Of a stretch of 64,000 nt of DNA, positions 48,928 through 59,278 are shown piece after piece. The stretch comes from Salipiger abyssi. GTDB taxonomy: Bacteria; Pseudomonadota; Alphaproteobacteria; Rhodobacterales; Rhodobacteraceae. Position 1 is the stretch's first letter; each line of letters begins with the position of its first letter. The notes beneath the pieces were generated by a model. It was not told the DNA's origin and did no database searches. It saw only the letters and a program-made list of their open reading frames with translations. The translations under genes were made by a program, and so were the position numbers. The stretch spans positions 3,852,501-3,916,500 of the forward strand of contig NZ_CP015093.1 of NCBI RefSeq assembly GCF_001975705.1, read 5' to 3'.

Positions 48928-49059
48928 ATTCGTCTCCTGCTGTCGCCTCTAGAGGTAGGCAGGCGCGGCGGAAAGGTCCAGCCCCCCGCACGGGATGCTT
49001 TTCAAGCCTGACACAATGCGATAACCCTCACGGGCAGGCAGGCAAGGGGCAGTGACGCC

Positions 49060-49569
49060 ATGAAGAAATCTCTCTCGGTCCTGATCGTCGCCGGGGTTGT
49101 GCTGACCGGCTGCGGCACTGTGCGCGAGTCGCGGATGAACCCGTTCAACTGGTTCGGAGGCAGCGAGCCGGTGACCGTGAACACCGCCGCCACCGGCGCC
49201 GATAACCCGCTGATCCCGGCGCGCCGCGCTTCGATCTTCCGCCCCGGGGAGGAAGACTATGCCGGCTGGCCAGTCGAGACCATTGAGGAACTGCTGATCG
49301 AACGCCGCCCCGGCGGCGCAATCATCCGCGTCACCGGCATCGCTGACCGCGCCGGCCCGTTCGATGTGCGCATCGTCGAGGACGAAGCTGCCAGCGACGC
49401 CGACACGTTGGTCTATGAATTGCAGGCGCTGCAATCGGCCGGACCGCGCAATGTCGGGCCGCGCGCCCGCATGGTCACCGCCGCGATCTGGCTCACCGAG
49501 CAGGAACTGGCGGGCATCCGCGAGATCCGCGTGCAGGGCGCCAGCAATGCCCGTGTGTCACGCCGGTAA
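49060..49569 (+). CDS. Putative lipoprotein
   Basis: A protein of 169 aa with a lipoprotein signal (MKKSLSVLIVAGVVLTGCGT; lipobox LTGC, lipidated Cys 18). The mature part is hydrophilic and begins with an apparent flexible stretch (about 20-60), then a compact domain with EDYAGWPVETIEELLIERRP and RVTGIADRAGPFDVRIVEDE. I do not recognise a family. AAGGGG precedes the start. It stands between sufE and rnd, both on the other strand. Confidence 0.75.
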   Translation: MKKSLSVLIVAGVVLTGCGTVRESRMNPFNWFGGSEPVTVNTAATGADNPLIPARRASIFRPGEEDYAGWPVETIEELLIERRPGGAIIRVTGIADRAGPFDVRIVEDEAASDADTLVYELQALQSAGPRNVGPRARMVTAAIWLTEQELAGIREIRVQGASNARVSRR

Positions 49570-49661
49570 CGGATAGTCGCCGTTGGCGGTGGGTCAAAGA
49601 CCTGCCCCTAAGGTCGCCTGAACGGTGGGGTTTCAGCCCACCACCGCCCGGAACGACACTC

Positions 49662-50819
49662 TCAGATCTCGATCACTTCGACTTCGCGGCCCTTGACCGC
49701 GAGGCCGATCTGCCCCTCGCAGAGCCGCAGCGCGTCCTCTCCGAACACTTCGCGGCGCCAGCCGGTCAGCGCCTTGACGTCGCGCATGCCCGCCGCCATG
49801 GCGTCGAGATCCGCCGCCGGTGCGATCAGCCGCGCCGCCACGCCCGAGGCCTCGGTGCGCGCCTTCAGCAGCACCCGCAGCAGATCCGCCAGCGCCGGGT
49901 TCACCTGCAACTGGTCGCGGGAAGTGTCGGGCTTCGGCAGCTCGTCCTTGGGGCAGTCGAGCCCGGCCTGGATCGCCGCCAGGATGCCCTCGGCGATGGC
50001 GCCCTTGCGCGCCTCGCGCAGCAGCAGCCGCGAGCGGCCCAGATCCTCCATCGTCACCGGCTTGGTTGAGGCCAGCTCGGTCAGCGCGTCGTCCTTGAAG
50101 ACCCGGTTGCGCGGGATGTTCTTGGACTGCGCGTAATCCTCGCGGAAGGCCGCCAGCTCGCGCACCAGCGCCAGAAAGCGCGGGCTCGACGAGCGCGTCT
50201 TGACCCGCTGCCAGGCCTCTTCGGGCCGGGTGATATAGGTTTCCGGATCGGTCAGAACCGCCAGCTCCTCGGCCACCCAGCGGGCACGGCCGGTGCGCTC
50301 CAGCTCCTTTGCCAGATGCTCGTAGATCACCCGCAGATGGGTGACATCGGCCAGCGCGTATTTCTTCTGCGCATCGGTCAGCGGGCGGCGCGACCAGTCG
50401 GTGAAGCGCGAGCTCTTGTCGAGCGACTGCCGCGCGATACGCTTGACCAGCGTCTCGTAGCCCACCTGCTCGCCAAAGCCGCAGACCATCGCCGCGACCT
50501 GGGTGTCGAAGAGCGGATCGGGGATCACCCCGTGGTCGATGAAGAAGATCTCCAGATCCTGCCGCGCGGCATGGAAGACCTTGACCACCGACGTGTTGCG
50601 GAAGAGATCGAGCAGCGGATCGAGCGACAGCCCGTCGGCCAGCGGATCGACCAGAACCGCGTTCTCGTCACCCTTGCCCGGCGCCGCGAGCTGCACGAGA
50701 CAGAGTTTGGAATAATAGGTCCGTTCCCTGAGGAATTCGGTATCGACCGTGACATAAGGGGCCTCTGCCGCAGCCTCGCAGAACGCGGCAAGCTCTTGCG
50801 TCGTGGTGATGGTCTTCAT
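49662..50819 (-). CDS. rnd: Ribonuclease D
   Basis: A 3'-5' exoribonuclease that trims tRNA precursors (385 aa). DEDD-type catalytic motifs: VDTEFLRERTYY (Exo I, Asp and Glu), HAARQDLEIFF (Exo II, Asp), YALADVTHL (Exo III, Asp). One or more HRDC domains follow, matching the RNase D family in length. It is transcribed alone. The 243 bases upstream separate it from a small open frame on the other strand. Confidence 0.93.
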   Translation of the reverse strand: MKTITTTQELAAFCEAAAEAPYVTVDTEFLRERTYYSKLCLVQLAAPGKGDENAVLVDPLADGLSLDPLLDLFRNTSVVKVFHAARQDLEIFFIDHGVIPDPLFDTQVAAMVCGFGEQVGYETLVKRIARQSLDKSSRFTDWSRRPLTDAQKKYALADVTHLRVIYEHLAKELERTGRARWVAEELAVLTDPETYITRPEEAWQRVKTRSSSPRFLALVRELAAFREDYAQSKNIPRNRVFKDDALTELASTKPVTMEDLGRSRLLLREARKGAIAEGILAAIQAGLDCPKDELPKPDTSRDQLQVNPALADLLRVLLKARTEASGVAARLIAPAADLDAMAAGMRDVKALTGWRREVFGEDALRLCEGQIGLAVKGREVEVIEI

Positions 50820-51062
50820 TAGGGCTCCGGCGGCTCTTGCTTATCGTTTGATTATCGCTGGGTTGCCCTCCTACACCCGCGCGGGCGGCAGAGCAAAGAC
50901 ATCGCGACGAAAACCCAACTCTGAGGCGCTTAGTGACGGGTTTTGACCACGGATTCATTCCAACCCGTGATGCCCAAGAAAATAAACATTCATTTTAAGA
51001 ATACCTGACGCCTCGCTATATCGGAGCCGTCACCGCAACCCACGTCTTCCGGAGATTCCGAC

Positions 51063-51254
51063 ATGACGATTCTCGATCTTCACCCCGCCCCGTCCCGGTC
51101 GCTCGAACGCGCCGCGCGCCCCGCTCTGCTGCCCTGGCTCGCCGCCCTTGTCCTGCTTGTGATCGTCGGCGTCCCGGCGCTTCTGGCGCCGCCGGCAGAG
51201 CTGGCGCCCGATGGCTGGCACGGCAATGTCGCCGCGCATCGCGCTCAGCCCTGA
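51063..51254 (+). CDS. Small predicted single-pass membrane protein
   Basis: An open frame of 63 aa with an N-terminal soluble part, one membrane segment (LLPWLAALVLLVIVGVPALLA, about 22-42) and a short tail. CGGAG lies seven bases before the ATG. It overlaps the end of purN on the opposite strand by 10 bases. I do not recognise it. The membrane segment and ribosome binding site favour a real small gene, but chance is not excluded. Confidence 0.45.
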   Translation: MTILDLHPAPSRSLERAARPALLPWLAALVLLVIVGVPALLAPPAELAPDGWHGNVAAHRAQP

Positions 51255-51841
51255 GCGAGTCGCAGCCTCTCGCGATTGCCCTCGGCAAAGCGCCTGAGCA
51301 CCGCCGGATAGAGGCGGTGCTCCTGCACCAGCACCCGCGCCGCCAGCGCGTCGGGCGTGTCGCCCGGCAGCACCGGCACGGTGGCCTGCCCGAGGATCGG
51401 GCCTTCGTCCAGCTCCGGCGTGACCTCGTGCACCGTACAGCCATGTTCCGCATCGCCCGCCTCGAGCGCCCGGGCATGGGTGTGCAGCCCGCGATATTTC
51501 GGCAGCAGCGAGGGGTGGATGTTCAGCATCCGCCCCTGCCAGTTTTGCACGAAGCTCGCGGTCAGCACCCGCATGAAGCCCGCAAGGCAGAGAATATCCG
51601 GCGCGGCCTTTTCCAGCTCTGCCTGAAGCGCGGCCTGAAACGCCTCGCGGTCGCCCTTGAAGGGCCGGTGATCGACCACCGCCGTGGGCACGCCCATCTC
51701 TGCGGCCTTCACCAGACCGCCGGCATCGGCATTGTTCGACAGCACCAGCACGGGGCGGGCCGGATGATCGCCGGTCATGCTCTCGACCAGCTTCACCATG
51801 TTCGAGCCGCCGCCCGAGATGAAGATGGCGACCCGTTTCAA
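51245..51841 (-). CDS. purN: Phosphoribosylglycinamide formyltransferase
   Basis: The third step of purine synthesis, formylating GAR with 10-formyl-THF (198 aa). The N-terminus [14 protein letters not shown] holds the phosphate loop. The catalytic segment [30 protein letters not shown] contains the Asn-His pair, and [13 protein letters not shown] the Asp. The start codon is TTG (51841), overlapping the purM stop by four bases (TTGA), which implies translational coupling. Confidence 0.94.
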   Translation of the reverse strand: MKRVAIFISGGGSNMVKLVESMTGDHPARPVLVLSNNADAGGLVKAAEMGVPTAVVDHRPFKGDREAFQAALQAELEKAAPDILCLAGFMRVLTASFVQNWQGRMLNIHPSLLPKYRGLHTHARALEAGDAEHGCTVHEVTPELDEGPILGQATVPVLPGDTPDALAARVLVQEHRLYPAVLRRFAEGNRERLRLAQG

Positions 51842-52884
51842 AGGAGCGCGCCCTCATAGACCATGCCCGGCGTGCCGGTAACGGTGCCCAGCGTATGGAC
51901 GGTCTCGCCTTCCGCGCGCAGCAGCGCGGTCAGCGCCTCGGCCTGTGCCGCGTCCACCGCCAGCACCATGCCGATGCCGCAGTTGAAGGTCTTGAGCATC
52001 TCCGCCTGCGCCATGCCGCCGATCTCGGCCATCCATTTGAACACCGGGGGCAGATCCCAGGCGCCAAGGTCGATCGTGGCGCCCATGCCCTCGGGCAGCA
52101 CGCGCGGCAGGTTCTCGGTCAGCCCGCCGCCGGTGATATGCGCCAGCGCGTGCACGCCGCCCGCCCGCACCGCCGCCAGCGCCTGTTTCACATAAAGCCG
52201 CGTCGGGGTCAGTAGCACCTCGCCGAGGCTACCCTCGGCCCAGGGGCAATCGGCCTCCCAGCCCAGCCCCGAGACCTCGACCAGCTTGCGCACGAGGCTG
52301 TAGCCGTTGGAATGCACCCCGTCCGAGGCCAGCCCCAGCAGCACATCGCCCTCGGCCACACCGGCGGGCAGCTCGCTGCCGCGCTCCATGGCGCCGACGG
52401 CAAAGCCCGCGAGGTCGAAATCGCCCGCCGGATACATGCCCGGCATCTCGGCGGTCTCGCCGCCGATCAGCGCGCAGCCCGAGCGCACGCAACCCTCGGC
52501 GATGCCCTCGATCACCCGCGCGGCGCTCTCGGTGTCGAGCTTGCCGGTGGCGAAGTAATCCAGAAAGAACAGCGGCTCGGCGCCCTGACACACCAGATCG
52601 TTGACGCACATGGCGACAAGGTCGATGCCCACGCCGTCCACATGGCCGGTGTCGATGGCGATGCGCAGCTTGGTGCCCACCCCGTCGGTGGCCGCCACCA
52701 GCACCGGATCGCTGTAGCCCGCCGCCTTCAGATCGAAGAGCGCGCCGAACCCGCCCAGCCCGGCGACAGTGCCTGTGCGACTGGTGCGCTTTGCCGCGGG
52801 TTTGATGCGGTCGACCAGCGCGTTGCCCGCGTCGATATCCACGCCCGCATCCGCATAGGTGATGCCGTTCTTGCCGTCGCTCAT
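51838..52884 (-). CDS. purM: Phosphoribosylformylglycinamidine cyclo-ligase
   Basis: Makes AIR from FGAM with ATP in purine synthesis (348 aa). It starts [20 protein letters not shown], with AGGGCGGC upstream; the frame is open further 5' without homology. Family motifs [41 protein letters not shown] and [14 protein letters not shown] are intact. It forms a purM-purN operon with purN starting inside its stop codon. Confidence 0.96.
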   Translation of the reverse strand: MSDGKNGITYADAGVDIDAGNALVDRIKPAAKRTSRTGTVAGLGGFGALFDLKAAGYSDPVLVAATDGVGTKLRIAIDTGHVDGVGIDLVAMCVNDLVCQGAEPLFFLDYFATGKLDTESAARVIEGIAEGCVRSGCALIGGETAEMPGMYPAGDFDLAGFAVGAMERGSELPAGVAEGDVLLGLASDGVHSNGYSLVRKLVEVSGLGWEADCPWAEGSLGEVLLTPTRLYVKQALAAVRAGGVHALAHITGGGLTENLPRVLPEGMGATIDLGAWDLPPVFKWMAEIGGMAQAEMLKTFNCGIGMVLAVDAAQAEALTALLRAEGETVHTLGTVTGTPGMVYEGALL

Positions 52885-53177
52885 GCCGCCCTCCGGGTTT
52901 CTTGCGCGCGGCTTTAGCGCATGGGCGCTCCGAAGGAAAGCGTCATGCCATGCGGAGAGGCCGCCCCAAAAGAGGCGTATTTGGAAAGAGAAGAAGATGC
53001 AGGCCGGTCGAAAGCGCCGCCCGCTGCCCTTCTTCTCTTGGCAAAATACGCCCGCCGGAGGCGTCCCGAGCGTCCCGCCCCTGCATGGTGCCGGAAATTC
53101 TGCGCAATCCGTCACGATCCCCCCTTTGATTCCGCGCCCGGCTTGCCTATATTTCCAGCGTTCCCTCGGGAACTATG
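52885..53177. other. Intergenic region upstream of ssrA
   Basis: About 290 bases between purM and ssrA without a supportable gene. It contains an inverted repeat (52974-53052), listed separately, and must include the ssrA promoter; AT-rich sequence just before 53178 is the likely site. Confidence 0.4.
52974..53052. repeat. Imperfect inverted repeat between purM and ssrA
   Basis: The left arm has GGCGTATTT then AGAGAAGAAG (52974-52996). The right arm has CTTCTTCTCT then AAATACGCC (53029-53052). The arms pair over about 19 bases around a 32-base GC-rich loop. A related segment (AATATTTTTGGAAAGATGAA at 59776-59795) lies before lipA. It looks like a short interspersed intergenic element. Confidence 0.6.
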
Positions 53178-53475
53178 GACATAAACGCGCTCGTAATAAG
53201 CGGATCGGACCCGGGGGCGGTACCCGGCGGCTCCACCATATCACCCTTCGTTGGGGGGAGCATGGGGCCGAAACAGGATCGACGAACGTCTAAAGGGGTT
53301 AGCTTTGTCCCGGTGAGCCACCACCGTTATCGGTGCAAATTGCATAATTGCCAACGACAATCATGCTCCGGTTGCAGTTGCTGCGTAAGCAGTAACAAGA
53401 CCGAAATCTAAGCCCTTGCGCCTAGCCGCGTAAGGCGGGGTTCGCAGGCACCTGGCAACAGAAGCCTGCACTTCC
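53178..53475 (+). ncRNA. ssrA: Permuted two-piece tmRNA
   Basis: Rescues stalled ribosomes and tags the nascent protein. The gene is circularly permuted: the acceptor piece ending CGGCTCC-A-CCA (to 53238) comes first, then a short excised loop, then the coding piece starting GGGGCCG (53264-53270). These two ends pair as an acceptor stem with one G-U. GGATCGACG and TAAAGGGG follow, as at a normal tmRNA 5' end. The tag frame (53350-53388) reads ANDNHAPVAVAA-stop. Outer ends are approximate. A terminal hairpin GCAGGC/GCCTGC is at 53454-53469. Confidence 0.92.
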
Positions 53476-53529
53476 CTCCCCCTATCAGCGCAATTGACCG
53501 GTGCCCCGCGCCCTGCCAGCATCACACCC

Positions 53530-54183
53530 ATGCTGCGCGCGTTTTGCCTCTGCCTCGCCCTGCTCGCCGCGCCCGCGCGCGCCTGCGAGACGGCGCTGCT
53601 GCTGGCGATGGATGTGTCGAACTCGGTGGATGCCGCCGAGTACCGCCTGCAGGCGGAGGGACTGGCGAGCGCGCTGGCCGATCCCGGGATCGCGGCGATT
53701 CTGGTGCAGGACAAGGTGGCGCTGGCGGTGATGCAATGGGCCGGCGACGGGCGGCAGCAGATGAGCATCGGCTGGGTGCAGATGCGCAGCGCCGAAGACG
53801 TCACCCGCCTCGCCGCGCGGGCGCGCGCCATGGAGCGCGCCTTTGTGCTCTCGGACACCGCGCCGGCCTCGGCGCTGCACAGCGCCATCGACCGCTTCGC
53901 CGCGGCGCCCGACTGCACCCGCCGCGTCATCGACGTCTCGGGCGACGGCACACCCAATGCCGGCGGCTCGACCGGCGCCGCGCGGCAGCGGGCGCAGCGC
54001 GCCGGGATCACCGTGAACGGGCTGGCCATTGAGGCGCCGGGGCGCGGGCTCGCCATCACCAATTTCTACCGCCGCGCGCTGATCACGGGCGACGGCTTTG
54101 TGATGACCGCACGCGGCCACCGCTCCTTTGCCGAGACGCTGCGGCGCAAGATGCTGCGGGAAATCTCGCGTGTCACCGGCTGA
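53530..54183 (+). CDS. DUF1194 secreted VWA-like protein
   Basis: An exported protein of about 217 aa from the ATG at 53530. This start gives a signal peptide (MLRAFCLCLALLAAPARA) directly; an in-frame TTG 12 codons upstream is less likely. A von Willebrand A-like metal site appears as LAMDVSNSVDAAEY (DxSxS) near the mature N-terminus, and DVSGDGTPNAGG later. This matches DUF1194. The function is unknown. The ChrA gene follows after 49 bases. Confidence 0.82.
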   Translation: MLRAFCLCLALLAAPARACETALLLAMDVSNSVDAAEYRLQAEGLASALADPGIAAILVQDKVALAVMQWAGDGRQQMSIGWVQMRSAEDVTRLAARARAMERAFVLSDTAPASALHSAIDRFAAAPDCTRRVIDVSGDGTPNAGGSTGAARQRAQRAGITVNGLAIEAPGRGLAITNFYRRALITGDGFVMTARGHRSFAETLRRKMLREISRVTG

Positions 54184-54232
54184 GCGGCGCGCCCGTCATG
54201 GCGCCGTTACAGAGCCCGGTCACACCGCGCTT

Positions 54233-55468
54233 ATGCCCGCGTTTTCCCTGCTCTTCACCACCTTCGCCCGGATCGGCCTGCTGAGCTTCGGCGGCCCCGC
54301 CGCGCAGATCGCGCTGATGCACCGGGTGCTCGTGGAAGAGCGCGGCTGGCTGAGCGAGCGGCAGTTCCTCTCGGCGCTGAGCTTTTGCATGCTGCTGCCC
54401 GGGCCCGAGGCGATGCAGCTGGCCACCTATGCCGGCTGGCGGCTGCGCGGCACTGCCGGCGGGCTGCTGGCGGGGGCGCTCTTCGTGCTGCCCGGAGCGC
54501 TGGTGATCGCGGCGCTGGCGGCGCTCTATGCCGCCTATGGCGCCCGCCCCGAGACCGAAGCGCTGATGCTCGGCGTCAAGGCGACGGTGATCGTCATCGT
54601 GCTTCAGGCGCTGGCGCGGCTGTGGAAAAAGGCGCTGACCGGGCGCGACGCCGTGGTGATCGCGGTGCTGGGTTTTGCCGCGCTCTACCTGTTCGCGGCG
54701 CCCTTCCCGCTGGTGATCGCGGCGGCGGGGCTTTATGGCGCGCTGTCGCGCAGCGCCGCCCCCGAGGCCATCGCCGCGCCGCAGCAGCGCGCGCCCACCC
54801 TGCCCCGCATCGCGCTCTGGGCGGGGCTCTGGCTGGCGCCGCTGCCGCTGCTTTACGCGCTCGGGCAGACACTACTCTTCGATCTGGGGCTGTTCTTCGC
54901 CAAGCTCGCCGTGGTCTCCTTTGGCGGCGCCTATGCGGTGCTCGCCTGGATGGCGCAGGAGGTGGTGCAGCTGCGCGGCTGGCTCAGCCCGGAACAGATG
55001 GTCGACGCGCTGGGGCTGGCCGAAACCACGCCCGGCCCGCTGATCCTGGTGACGCAATTCACCGGCCAGCTCATCGGGCATGAAGCGGGCGGCTGGCTGC
55101 TGGCGCTGGCGGCCTCGGTACTGACGCTGTGGATGACCTTCCTGCCCTGTTTCCTCTGGATCTTTGCCTTTGCGCCGCATCTGGAACGGCTGCTGGCGCG
55201 GCCCCGGCTGCAAGGCGCGTTGCGGGCGATCACCGCCGCCGTGCTCGGCGTGATCGCCAACCTGTCGCTGTGGTTCGCGCTGCATGTGCTCTTTGCCGAA
55301 ACCCTCACCGCCCCGGCGCCCGTCACCGCCACGCTGCCGGTGCTCACCAGCCTGCGCCCCGAGGCGCTGGCGCTCGTCGCGCTGGCGGCGGGTTTGCTCA
55401 TCGGGCTGAAACGCTCGGTGCCGCTGACACTGGCGCTCTGCGCGCTCGCCGGCTGGCTGCTGGGCTGA
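54233..55468 (+). CDS. chrA: Chromate transporter ChrA
   Basis: An inner-membrane protein of 411 aa in the CHR family, with two homologous halves. Each half starts with the CHR pattern: FGGPAAQIALMHR with RGWLSERQFLSAL, and SFGGAYAVLAWMAQEV with RGWLSPEQMVDAL followed by TTPGPLI. About ten membrane segments are present. The family exports chromate or related anions, though many members have other or unknown substrates. The start at 54233 is chosen because the first CHR repeat begins there; no strong ribosome binding site is seen. Confidence 0.85.
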   Translation: MPAFSLLFTTFARIGLLSFGGPAAQIALMHRVLVEERGWLSERQFLSALSFCMLLPGPEAMQLATYAGWRLRGTAGGLLAGALFVLPGALVIAALAALYAAYGARPETEALMLGVKATVIVIVLQALARLWKKALTGRDAVVIAVLGFAALYLFAAPFPLVIAAAGLYGALSRSAAPEAIAAPQQRAPTLPRIALWAGLWLAPLPLLYALGQTLLFDLGLFFAKLAVVSFGGAYAVLAWMAQEVVQLRGWLSPEQMVDALGLAETTPGPLILVTQFTGQLIGHEAGGWLLALAASVLTLWMTFLPCFLWIFAFAPHLERLLARPRLQGALRAITAAVLGVIANLSLWFALHVLFAETLTAPAPVTATLPVLTSLRPEALALVALAAGLLIGLKRSVPLTLALCALAGWLLG

Positions 55469-55549
55469 GCGGAGAATTTTCCGGTTGCAGAGTCTTTTAC
55501 TCGCCGCCAAATCGAATATGGTGACAGAACCGACACAAGGATTTGTGCC

Positions 55550-56017
55550 ATGTCTGGCGGCATCGACTATGGAAATCTCATGCACCGCGCCATGCGCGGC
55601 CTCATTCAGAACGTTCTAGAGGACGTTCGGGAGCGCGGCCTGCCCGGTGAGCATCATTTTTTCATAACCTTCGACACCCAGCACCCGGATGTGGAGATCG
55701 CCGACTGGCTGTCCGACCGTTATCCGGGAGAGATGACCGTGGTGCTTCAGCACCGCTTCGACAATCTCGAGGTGACCGACGACGGATTCGCGGTGACGCT
55801 CAGCTTTGGCGAGGCGCCGGAGCGGCTCTATATCCCCTATGATTCGATCAAGACCTTCGTCGATCCGTCGGTCGAGTTCGGCCTGCGCTTCGAGACGCAT
55901 GAGGACGAGGACGAAGACGACCCCACCCCGCCCGAAGACGGGCCCGACGGCCCCGGCGAGGGCGAGGCGCAGCACGATGCCGAGGTCGTGCGGCTTGATG
56001 CGTTCCGCAAGCAGTAG
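55550..56017 (+). CDS. sspB: SspB-family ClpXP adaptor (alpha type)
   Basis: A stringent-starvation-type adaptor of 155 aa that delivers ssrA-tagged proteins to ClpXP. An N-terminal helix (GIDYGNLMHRAMRGLIQNVL) precedes the tag-binding domain (HHFFITFDTQHPDV; YPGEMTVVLQHRFDNLEV; LYIPYDSIKTFVDPSVEFGL). An acidic Pro/Glu-rich linker (about 118-145) leads to a C-terminal ClpX-contact tail (EVVRLDAFRKQ). It is 2 kb from ssrA, which encodes the tag it recognises. Confidence 0.88.
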   Translation: MSGGIDYGNLMHRAMRGLIQNVLEDVRERGLPGEHHFFITFDTQHPDVEIADWLSDRYPGEMTVVLQHRFDNLEVTDDGFAVTLSFGEAPERLYIPYDSIKTFVDPSVEFGLRFETHEDEDEDDPTPPEDGPDGPGEGEAQHDAEVVRLDAFRKQ

Positions 56018-56029
56018 CGCCAGACACCG

Positions 56030-56659
56030 GTGACAGTTCCCGAAACCAGGCCCTCCGGGGCGCCGTCCTCCCGCCTGCGCCTGCCCGAGCGATTCCGGCC
56101 CGATGCCGATTTCTCGCTGTTTCTGGGACAGGCGCTGCGCAGCCCGCAATCGGTCTCGGCGCTGGCGCCGGCCTCCGACCGGCTGGCCACCGCCATGGCG
56201 CGCTGCATCCCCGAGGGCAGCGGGCCGTTGGTCGAGCTCGGCCCCGGCACCGGCAAGATCACCCGGCGGATCCTTGCGCGGGGAATCGCCCCCGCCGATC
56301 TGCATCTCATCGAGATCAACGACGAGTTCGCCGGGCTGCTGCGCCAGCGCTTTCCCGATCTCACCGTGCATCACTGCGGCGCGCAGAGCGTCGGGTCGCT
56401 CGGCCTGCCACCGCTGCGCGCGGTGGTCTCGGGCCTGCCGCTGCTGTCCTTCCCCGCGCCGCTCCAGGCGCGCATCCTGCGCGCCGCCTTCCGGCAGCTC
56501 GCACCCGGCGCGCCGTTCATCCAGTACACCTATGGCCCCGGCGTGCCGGTGGCGTCGCGGCTGATGCGGGCGCTGCACCTGCGCGCAAGACGCTGCGCGG
56601 TGGTCTGGGGCAATCTGCCGCCGGCGCAGGTGCTGACCCTGCATCGCGACGCCGGCTGA
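56030..56659 (+). CDS. SAM-dependent methyltransferase (PmtA-like)
   Basis: A class I methyltransferase of 209 aa. It starts with GTG (56030), 12 bases after sspB. SAM-binding motif I is LVELGPGTGKITRRIL (about 67-82), with the acidic residue of motif II in LIEIN. The N-terminal part (FSLFLGQALRSPQSVSALAP) and the late VVSGLPLLSF segment fit phospholipid N-methyltransferases such as PmtA, which turn phosphatidylethanolamine into phosphatidylcholine. That substrate is likely, not certain. Confidence 0.75.
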   Translation: MTVPETRPSGAPSSRLRLPERFRPDADFSLFLGQALRSPQSVSALAPASDRLATAMARCIPEGSGPLVELGPGTGKITRRILARGIAPADLHLIEINDEFAGLLRQRFPDLTVHHCGAQSVGSLGLPPLRAVVSGLPLLSFPAPLQARILRAAFRQLAPGAPFIQYTYGPGVPVASRLMRALHLRARRCAVVWGNLPPAQVLTLHRDAG

Positions 56660-56761
56660 CCGCCCGAAAGGCGCATGTTAACGGTATCCCAAGGTATACA
56701 GCCTTGCCTTTCCCGTAACGTGGAGTAAGAGATTTCGCGACCGCGATCAAAGGAGGTTCCC

Positions 56762-58156
<1,395 letters not shown>

Positions 58157-58163
58157 TCTTTGC

Positions 58164-58187
58164 GGCGCGGGGGGCCTCCCCCGCGCC
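58164..58187 (+). terminator. Hairpin after fumC
   Basis: GGCGCGGGGG (58164-58173) pairs perfectly with CCCCCGCGCC (58178-58187) around loop GCCT, eight bases after the fumC stop. There is no T-run. It is a likely 3'-end stabiliser or terminator. Confidence 0.6.
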
Positions 58188-58253
58188 CGACCCTACGCAG
58201 ATGTGAACGGCCTGCGCCTGCACGCCGCCCGCGGCTGCCATATCTTTGCCGGT

Positions 58254-59225
58254 ATGGACCGCCGTATCTTTCTCAGCACCGCCCTCGCCACGCCCTTTCT
58301 CGCGCCGCGCTTTGCCTCGGCACAGGAGATCGCGTCCGTTCTCGAGACGGAGAACCAGCTTCACTCCATCCAGGTGCTGCGCGGCGATGAGCTGCTGCTC
58401 GCCGAGGCGCCGCGCGGGCGCGGGCTGGATGCGGCGGCCAATATCAAATCCTGCTCCAAGAGCCTCGTCGCGCTGATGCTGGGCCGCGCGCTTGAGCGCG
58501 GCGATATCGCCTCGGTCGATGCCACGCTGGGCGAGGTCGCGCCGGGGCTGATCCCCTCCTCCGCCGATCCCCGGGTGCGCGATATCACCATGGAAGACCT
58601 GGTGACCTTGCGCGCCGGGCTGGAGCGCACATCGGGCGGCAATTACGGCGCCTGGGTGTCGTCGGGCAACTGGGTGGCCGATGCGCTCTCGCGCCCGTTG
58701 GTGGCCGAGCCGGGCGGGCGCATGCTCTATTCCACCGGCAGCACCCATGTGCTTGGCGCGGCGCTGGCGCGGGCAACCGGCCAGAACCTGCTGCAACAGA
58801 TGCGCGAGGGCCTGGGCACGCCGCTGGGGATCGAGATCCCCGCATGGACGCGCGATCCGCAGGGCAACTATCTTGGCGGCAACGAAATGGCGCTGACGCC
58901 GCGCGCCATGCTGCGCGTCGCCCGGATGATGCGCGACGGCGGGCGCTACGATGGCGCTCAGGTCGTCGCCGAGGACTGGCTGGAGGCCTCGCTGGATCCG
59001 CGCACCACCTCGCGCTGGTCGGGCATGGGTTACGGTTATGGCTGGTTCCTCACCCGCTCGGGCTATGGGCTGGCGCGCGGCTATGGCGGGCAGGTCATCG
59101 CCTTTCACCGCGACCGCGATCTGGCCGTGGCGATCACCTCGGATCCGCTGCGCCCGGCGCGCTCGGGCGGGTATTTCGGCACGCTGACCGACCTGCTAGA
59201 TGGGCCGATCCTCGCCATGGCGTGA
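58254..59225 (+). CDS. Serine hydrolase, beta-lactamase class C-like
   Basis: An exported protein of 323 aa from the ATG at 58254, which begins a signal peptide with an RR motif (MDRRIFLSTALATPFLAPRF, then cleavage near ASA-QE). The SxxK motif is SCSK in NIKSCSKSLVAL, the Tyr motif is in YSTGSTHVLG, and RGYGGQVIAF near the end stands in the place of the usual KTG/HxG. The fold family covers class C beta-lactamases, DD-peptidases and esterases. This member is more likely an esterase or peptidase than a resistance enzyme. An earlier in-frame GTG (58203) lacks support. Confidence 0.8.
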   Translation: MDRRIFLSTALATPFLAPRFASAQEIASVLETENQLHSIQVLRGDELLLAEAPRGRGLDAAANIKSCSKSLVALMLGRALERGDIASVDATLGEVAPGLIPSSADPRVRDITMEDLVTLRAGLERTSGGNYGAWVSSGNWVADALSRPLVAEPGGRMLYSTGSTHVLGAALARATGQNLLQQMREGLGTPLGIEIPAWTRDPQGNYLGGNEMALTPRAMLRVARMMRDGGRYDGAQVVAEDWLEASLDPRTTSRWSGMGYGYGWFLTRSGYGLARGYGGQVIAFHRDRDLAVAITSDPLRPARSGGYFGTLTDLLDGPILAMA

Positions 59226-59278
59226 TGGCGCCGATCTCGGCGCTTCCGCCGCCGGCTCAGGCGCGATAAGCTGTTTGC

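Noticed and set aside
53175..53411. Open frame of 78 codons across the tmRNA gene
   Set aside because: The acceptor stem, CCA and tag frame show this is ssrA; the longer frame is accidental.
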